Shown: positions 57,845-64,000 of the stretch, one piece after another
How positions within the stretch are numbered: position 1 is the stretch's first letter
Layout: each line of letters opens with the position of its first letter
Source: Lentinula raphanica
Lineage: Eukaryota > Basidiomycota > Agaricomycetes > Agaricales > Omphalotaceae
DNA length: 64,000 bases
NCBI GenBank assembly: GCA_027919835.1
Contig: JANVFP010000014.1
Location: forward strand, 806,001 to 870,000
Direction: 5' to 3'
The notes under the pieces: model-generated
The model's database searches: none
Seen by the model: the letters and a program-made list of their open reading frames with translations, nothing else
What the model was told of the DNA's origin: nothing
Program-made: the position numbers and the translations under genes

Positions 57845-59995
57845 GATGGTTCAGTCTAGGTTCATTTTTACCGGAGTCCGAATGACGTCACACCGACTTC
57901 AAGGCTGCACGAGCTCGGAGCTGGACGAGCGTCAAATTCCCATTCATTGTTCAACTCGGACTCTCATTGTCAAGAGCTTGAATTTCCTACCACGTACCCA
58001 CAGCGAAGTGGCCCAAGTATACAACGAACGCAGAGGAGCTCATGAGAGCATGTCAGCACTGGGAACTGACGCGAAAGATAGAATACTATCCAACTGCTCG
58101 AAATTATCGGGAAATATCCCACTAATTGGGGCTATGGGTATGATGGACTTAGGTGAGCTTGGAGGACAGGAAACATCCAATGACAGAGAACGGGGGCCAT
58201 TGAGCCAAAGTCTATGTATTCGCATGACGGTCGTTGCATCCGTTTCGATGGCTTTCTCGGCACAGAATACGAGAAAATCTATCCGTATGATGATTGAAGT
58301 AGATGCAGCGGGGTTTGCTTCCTTCTCTGTTCATTCTTCGCGTACTATGCTGATAGTACTATGGTTGTCAGGGTGTGTGATCCTTCAAAGCAAGCTCAAT
58401 TTCGAGTGCTTGAGAGACCTGTGAGAGACTGTTACACATTGAAATCTCAGCACAGACGGCTGAATGCATGAACTAGCAACTACTTCACCGAAATCAGAAG
58501 CAACTTGCAGAAAGCCTCATAGTAGATAGTCCTTCTCGGGTCCTGTCTCATTCGGTGAATATCAAACTGAACTGCTAGTAACGAGTAATTGTTGCTTTTA
58601 CAGGCGCACTCCCGTCATTTCTGGAGCGGTTGAGCTTCATCAATACCCGTGCACCCCCCAGCACTCAAAGAGCCAGGCTTACACAACTCACCGGCGGTGC
58701 TCTGCTTACGGTTACCAGTGTTACTCGACGCCCGGCTTGTACGATTTATTATCTGGGCTCCTATTCATCACCATTCTAGGCGTTCCTGCCTACCTCAAAT
58801 AAGGGTCAAACTGCTTACATCCTACCGCCAAATGCGCCCTTCTTCAAGTTGAAAAAGGCTCGAGGGAGATTTTGATTCCTTTGTCAGCATCGGCACCTTC
58901 GGATGCCGTTGACGGCAGCAAGTTCAAACATCTTTCGCGAGTCGGAGTGCCAGCTCTTCTCTACGATCCCCCAACAAGTTGCAAGCCACTGCCAGTTTGC
59001 ATTGAGTTGTTCAATATTTGTAAAACATGGAATCAGTGCACTGTATCATTTGCTCATTCCCTGTTTCGATTCGAAAGAACTTTCTGCACTAAGGCAGCAT
59101 CTATACTGGATTTTGGTGCGTGCATGTCAATCACTTCATGTTCCTTAGTATTGAACTAATTCTTTGCAACAAAACGGACCCAGGTCTCTGTTTCTCAGCA
59201 CAATATCTTCACATCTAACCCAACCCAGGCTAATCCCATGATGTCCCTATCGACATGCTCATGAATTGGGACCCAAGTCATGGCATACGTGCACTTCGAA
59301 ACACGCTTTGTTTATCTCGACGGTTTATCACACTCGTTTGGCTCCATGTGACCTCCGAGTCTTCTATGCGAGGAGCATGACGAGCACGACCTTCAGCTGG
59401 TGCTGCTCTTCTCTGTCGATCATATTGCGGGAAGAGACATGGGAACTTTGAGAGGGCCTCAAAGCTTAAGAGATAAGTGATTTTTATTATCCGGATATGC
59501 TTATTACAAGTAACTATACCCTGGTAGTAGTGTACTAGGGTTGTTATTGAGGATCCCGCTGTTTGCTAAAGGTATGTTCTAATTCAACTATGTATGTACT
59601 CATCTTTCGCGCTAACTTCCGAGTCCACTCCTAGATGGCATCTGAGCTCTCGAGAGAATTTACTGGCCTCAAGTTCAACTTCTGTACTTCGCGCGGGAAT
59701 CAGATAAGGCAATGCCTTTTCTTCTCGAGTTCTGGTTCAATTAGCGATCTCACTACCTAATACAGTTCAAGGACTGTTGATTGTGTCCGAACAACCACTC
59801 AATACGTCCCGTTAGTTCCCATTCGTGCTTTGAAATAGACATTTGATGATGATGTTTTTTCTCAGTCACACCACGCGAAAGGGACCGTCTATAAATGTAG
59901 AACAACGACCCCCTTCCCATTCCCCACCTCAGTTCTGTTCGTACTATCATGTCTATCATTGACTCTCATGCTGAAGTCTTTTCTGCCAGCTCACC
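57845..59995. other. Gene-poor stretch with possible F-box relic
   Basis: No intact gene is supported. On the minus strand around 58040-58225 the text RIHRLWLNGPRSLSLDVSCP resembles the region after the F-box in agaricomycete F-box/LRR proteins, but neighbouring pieces are in other frames and contain stops. Plus-strand pieces near 58620-59150 are similarly broken. The right end holds the promoter of the 2OG oxygenase, with a TATAAAT box at 59890-59896. Confidence 0.4.
59890..59896 (+). promoter_or_regulatory. TATA box of the 2OG oxygenase
   Basis: TATAAAT lies about 100 nt upstream of the ATG at 59996 and about 60 nt upstream of an earlier ATG (59949) that opens a short overlapping upstream frame. 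Confidence 0.5.
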
Positions 59996-61769
59996 ATGTC
60001 GACCACTACTGCAGCACCCTCCCCCTTCCTCCGACGACTCTTGACGCCGTTGAGTGGGACGTGGAGACTCCCGAACAGACTATCTTTCAAACGATCAACC
60101 ACAAAAAGCGAGCTTGCTGAATATGTGCCACCCCCTCCAACGAACGAAGACCGTAATGCATTTTTTAAACTGCTGTAAGGTCGCTGTTGTTTCTTATATC
60201 TTCCATTTTACTAGTTGACTGGGCGGAACTGGCAATTATTGACCTCTCCAAGGCCGACACACCCGAAGGTCGTAAGACGCTTGCAGAGGAGGTCGTTCAA
60301 GCCATGAACACTCATGGCTTTTTCTACGTCGTGAATCATGGATATTCTGTTCAAGAGGTACTGTCGGTCTCCCTCCGAGTCATGACAATAGTGGCTGACT
60401 CGAATAGACGAGGAGAATGTTTTCCGTCGCTTCCTCTACATTCGACAACGTTGATAACGAGGAGAAGAAGTCTTACATGGGAAAGTCCCCGGCTGTGTAC
60501 GAAGGCTACAAACCCAGACATACATGGGTTAGTGGAGTCCTGTGGCCAATGACTCTGAAACTTAAATACTGATCTTGATTCATGACGGAAACCCAACAGC
60601 AAATCGAGCAAGGTGTCACAGATCAGATCGAGCATTACAACAGTCAGTTGCATACATACTACCTCGCCAATGTCCCGGATACTCTGACCTTTGAACTGAC
60701 CAAATACGACCCCCTGGGCTCTTACAGTTAACCACGCTGTCCGAAAACGAACGCACCCCCGAGCACTACGTCCACATCTTGACGAGATTGAAAAGTTCGC
60801 GTATCACAACCACACACACATACTCTTTACGATCCTACGGTAAGAAAAATTCTCCCTCAATGACTCCGAATGTCTGTGCGATTGATTTCTTCCACCGCCG
60901 ATGTTTCACAGACTCATGGCCATGGGTATGCAGCTTCCTGAAGACACCTTCGTTGATATGCACCGATTTGAAGCACCTGGAGAGAGTTCCGGTATGTCAT
61001 ATGAGGACGATCTTCGGAGATTCTGGATAGAGTTTTTGACAGTCTGACTTTTTTCTCTTATCGCAGTCAGATTCATGAAGTAGTAAGCACATAACATTCT
61101 CCGTTCTGCTCCAAGTTGTCATTGATTATCATGAACTTGAACTCAGCTACCCGCGGAGCCCGGAAGAAGAAGCGCAGACAAAGAACGTTTGGCTGAAGGG
61201 TCACACTGGTCAGAGCCCCCAATTTTATCATATTCATGAAGAACCCATGGCTCAAGTTCAGATTTGTATACACTTTAGACATAGGTAGTATTACGATTCT
61301 TTGGAGTCAACCCATTTCTGGTCTTCAAATTCTCTCGCGGGACGGAGTATGGCGATACATCAAGCACATCGAGAATGCTCTAGTACGGCCCAGTCACCTA
61401 CGCTTCGTGATGGCTCGTTTTAATATCTTCTCTCCGTACCAGGTGGTGAACTCGGGTGATGTGATGCAATTACTTTCGGGCAACTTCTACAAGCCTACCA
61501 TACACCGAGTCATTCAACCACCCAAAGATCAAGAACAAATTGAACGACTGGGAGTTTTCTATTTCGCAATGGCAGCAGATGATGTCAAACTTGCATCAGT
61601 CCGTGCAGGTGCTGCATCGGAGTCAGAAAAGGCCCAAGCCCCGACAATGAGTGATTGGAGGAAGGAGAGAACGGAACGATATGGGACTGGATCCATGAAA
61701 CCCAGCTCCAAAGAAGAAAAGGTTGAGGAAGAAGTGATACTTGGGGTGGTGGTTAAAGAATATAACTGA
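59996..61769 (+). CDS. 2-oxoglutarate/Fe(II)-dependent oxygenase (IPNS-like)
   Basis: Nine or so exons from ATG 59996 to TGA 61767-61769. The N-terminal DIOX_N part reads LAIIDLSKADTPEGRKTLAE and MNTHGFFYVVNHGYSVQE, followed by EEKKSYMGKSPAVYEGYKPR. The jelly-roll core carries the iron facial triad: H and D in KGHTDIGSITILWSQPISGL and the second H in FYKPTIHRVIQPP, followed by the 2OG-binding Arg region (RLGVFYFAM). It belongs to the isopenicillin-N-synthase-like family, which hydroxylates, desaturates or cyclises small molecules. An ATG at 59949 opens a 31-codon overlapping frame upstream. The enzyme could be a distant tailoring member of the terpenoid block, but 25 kb and several unrelated genes intervene. 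Confidence 0.88.
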
Positions 61770-61990
61770 AGCGTTTAACCTCGTTTTCAAATCATCATGA
61801 GAAACTGGTAATGCAAAATCATATGCCTATCTCTGACATTCATTGCATTGAGAACTTCAAAATGGAAAGCTTCAAATGATAAATCCCTTCAAATCAGAGA
61901 AGAACATATGACAGTCTGGTATCAAACGGAGAGCTGCGCCTGCTACACGTACACGTACAGGATCGAAGTAGCTACGATATCTCCATTTGT

Positions 61991-62825
61991 TCAGTTTTCT
62001 TGTTTCTGTCTTAACCCGCTAAGATCCTTCGTCGTTCTGTCGAATAAGGTAAATCAACAGCAAAGACGACGGGAGCATACGAAACATACTCTACAGGTAC
62101 GCCGATAACATCGATCGCATTGATCTTCGTCTCCTCTTCGTCTCCATGATTAGAGACAACAAATATCTGAAATATCAAACGATCAGTTTGCTTTTCGAAC
62201 TGGATAACGAATGCACCCAGCATGTAAACTGTTCACGCTCTGGAATCTAACAAATCGAAGCGCAACAGGTTTTCCTTCTGTAACTGTTTCCTGATCAAGC
62301 TCTAGAATCTGCGCAACGGCGGGTTCCTCCGCGTCTGCTACATCGTCGAAGCCTAGATTGGGTCGATTCACAGCAAGCTTGATCTTCTTCGGTGCGTGCG
62401 CGATGTCGGTGGATTTGATGATGAGTGATTTGACCCTCACAGCCTGATTAAACTGAGAAGAAGGATCATAACAGTATGTTGAATATCGAACTGTTGCAGT
62501 AACTTATTTCAGGAAGCAATCGGTGAAATAGTACGTACGGCGACATTGAGCAAAAGCTGTTCATCAGCATCGCTCTCTAGATACGAATTCGAAGTATTGA
62601 CGCTTTTGAAGGATACTATGGATTTGAAGTTGTGTTCTGAGGATTCGTTCAGACAGTTCAACTGCTGCAAGTCGAGAAATTGAAGCAGGGAGACCTAGAA
62701 GATAAGATGACGTTAGCCGAATCCGTTTCGGGGAAAGAGTTTTCGAAATTGATTACATCTCCTTGTTCTTTGGATGAGCTTGTTGCAATAGCACGCTCAG
62801 CTAGTGATTTCATTATACCATCCAT
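61991..62825 (-). CDS. PITH-domain protein
   Basis: ATG 62825 (MDGIMKSLAERAIATSSSKE) leads through a GT-AG intron to SLLQFLDLQQLNCLNESSEH and NSYLESDADEQLLLNVA. Then come VRVKSLIIKSTDIAHAPKKI, NRPNLGFDDVADAEEPAVAQ and RFQSVNSLHIFVVSNHGDEE. After a last intron the protein ends TTKDLSGLRQKQEN with a stop at 61991. These blocks define the PITH (proteasome-interacting thioredoxin, C-terminal) domain of TXNL1/PITHD1 proteins. No thioredoxin domain was found upstream, so this is a stand-alone PITH protein, probably cytosolic. Proteasome association is inferred from the family. It is convergent with the 2OG oxygenase gene, 221 nt away. Confidence 0.88.
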
Positions 62826-64000
62826 CGTTGAAGACTGAAAGGAGAGTGATGTTTTGAAGATTGTATATCGTAAAGTGGCAAGCTGGTGATCGAATTTGAG
62901 CAGCACGCCACTCACGAAAAAGCCCGCCCTAAAGTTTCCCAGGATCTTTACTTTAGCGCCGAGGACTGGCGCTAATTGCGAAGTACTGATGAATCATGAT
63001 TGCTACTTGATCCCGATTCAATATCATCCTCGACGCATTGAACGTGAAGAAGCTCAGCTCAACGGAGTCAGACGTGCTCGAAGGAGATGCACAATCGCCG
63101 ACCCAATTTAGGCTTTCACGACTTTTCACGACTTTGACCAAGATGTGAAGTAGAACTTCCTGACGACGAGACTGAATTACCTTACAATAAAAATGGGGCC
63201 CAGGGCTCATGAGGGACCTCTGTCTTATCCCAACGATGCACATATGATCAAAAAAAATCTATGGGAAGAGTTATTGATAATTGACTATGTACCTTGTCAA
63301 CAGCGGGAAGGGGTTTTCGGGACCGGATGCACCTCTACTGCATGGCACATAACCTACAATCATAATGGTGTTTTGTAGCAGTCAGGAACATGAATAAACT
63401 GTGAATCGTTATCACAAGATTATTCCAACCTTCGAGCATAAGTTGCAATGTTTCGTGAAGGGCCACATCGACGATGTCGATGATTCAGATACCATAGCGA
63501 TCTGCGAGTTATGTAGAATGAGCAAAATGATGCCTAAAGGCACGGAGGGGAAGGGCCAAGGCCTGGAGGCTGGGAATTACCGGAGTATCTCGGAAGTATG
63601 AGATGGCTACGAAATGCAACTACAAGGCTGCAGCGGAGTACCGTTGAAGCTTCGAAATTTGTTCGCGTATGTGAAATACATTGTCCAGTGGATCTCTTCA
63701 TAAGTAACAGCTCCTCTTCTGAATTATCTACAACAAACCCCGGAGAACTCTCGCAAATATTTAACCATCGCTTGCGAGAATAGAGCGTAGTCGAATACCA
63801 TGGAACATTCTGCTGCAGCTCCAGATGCATGATCATCGGACAGGATAGAATGTCGGAGTGAGAGAGATAAGAGAATACGGTGATGAACTGTCTCCAGGAG
63901 ACGATGAACTTTCCTACCGCAATTACACTAAAACAATCGGCATGAGTTACTTGATTCAGTTTCGACAAAAAGGCTTGTAGCTGTGAGCACAGAAAAAATG
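62826..64000. other. Right end, no supported gene
   Basis: Frames at 62953-63243 (minus), 63193-63378 (plus) and 63534-63968 (minus) lack domains and consistent splicing. No repeat or RNA gene is recognised. Confidence 0.35.

Noticed and set aside
57804..58424. 206-codon plus-strand frame near the conserved agaricomycete gene
   Set aside because: It is antisense to a weak F-box-like trace and to the start of the minus-strand gene, with no domain, so it is judged a chance frame.
63534..63968. 144-codon minus-strand frame at the right edge
   Set aside because: No recognisable motif or splice partner; composition is typical of random frames.

Overview
The window is nuclear DNA from a filamentous basidiomycete, most likely an agaricomycete. 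Nearly every gene is broken by introns of about 45-70 nt with GT-AG borders. Gene order is compact on both strands, and the families present (sesquiterpene synthases, monocarboxylate-type MFS carriers, chromodomain/coiled-coil proteins, small secreted proteins, fungal DsbA-like proteins) are typical of mushrooms. Most gene models below were joined exon by exon from the sequence, so exon borders are predictions. Family names come from recognised motifs; no database search was possible.

Layout. 0-7 kb: a partial unknown gene at the left edge, a DsbA-like thioredoxin-fold gene, a broken retroelement gag-like ORF, a small secreted cysteine-rich protein, a foldback (MITE-like) element with perfect 57-bp inverted repeats, and a deleted Ariadne-type ubiquitin ligase pseudogene. 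7-20 kb: a gene-free stretch with a GATA-site cluster, a monocarboxylate-type MFS carrier, a secreted protein, an AGC-like kinase, a Vip1-like RRM protein and mitochondrial dihydrolipoamide dehydrogenase. 21-34.4 kb: a block that reads as a terpenoid cluster, with an O-methyltransferase, a KRE9-like secreted protein, a cytochrome P450, a 666-residue fusion of an MpaB/DUF2236-type oxygenase domain with a cis-prenyltransferase, and two tandem sesquiterpene synthase paralogues. 34.9-47 kb: a chromodomain/coiled-coil protein, a small membrane protein, an MFS sugar-type carrier, an intron-containing tRNA-Ala(CGC) and an amino-acid permease. 47.7-57.8 kb: a ZIP zinc transporter, an old-yellow-enzyme-type reductase, a multi-TM receptor-like protein, a second copy of the sugar-type MFS carrier in the opposite orientation, and a conserved agaricomycete protein. 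58-64 kb: a gene-poor stretch, a 2-oxoglutarate/Fe(II) oxygenase, a PITH-domain protein, and a gene-free right end.

The main candidate for an undescribed system is 28.0-34.4 kb. One polypeptide carries a domain of the family that cleaves prenyl chains (MpaB, and rubber oxygenase Lcp) and a domain that makes cis-prenyl chains. It sits head to tail with two class I terpene synthases whose first metal-binding motif is E-x-x-S-D instead of D-D-x-x-D. A decayed copy of the cis-prenyltransferase 3' end lies between the two synthases, which shows that the cis-PT/synthase junction was duplicated as a unit. A reasonable inference is a pathway in which cis-prenyl diphosphates feed unusual cyclases, with the P450, O-methyltransferase and possibly the nearby ene-reductase and 2OG oxygenase decorating the product.
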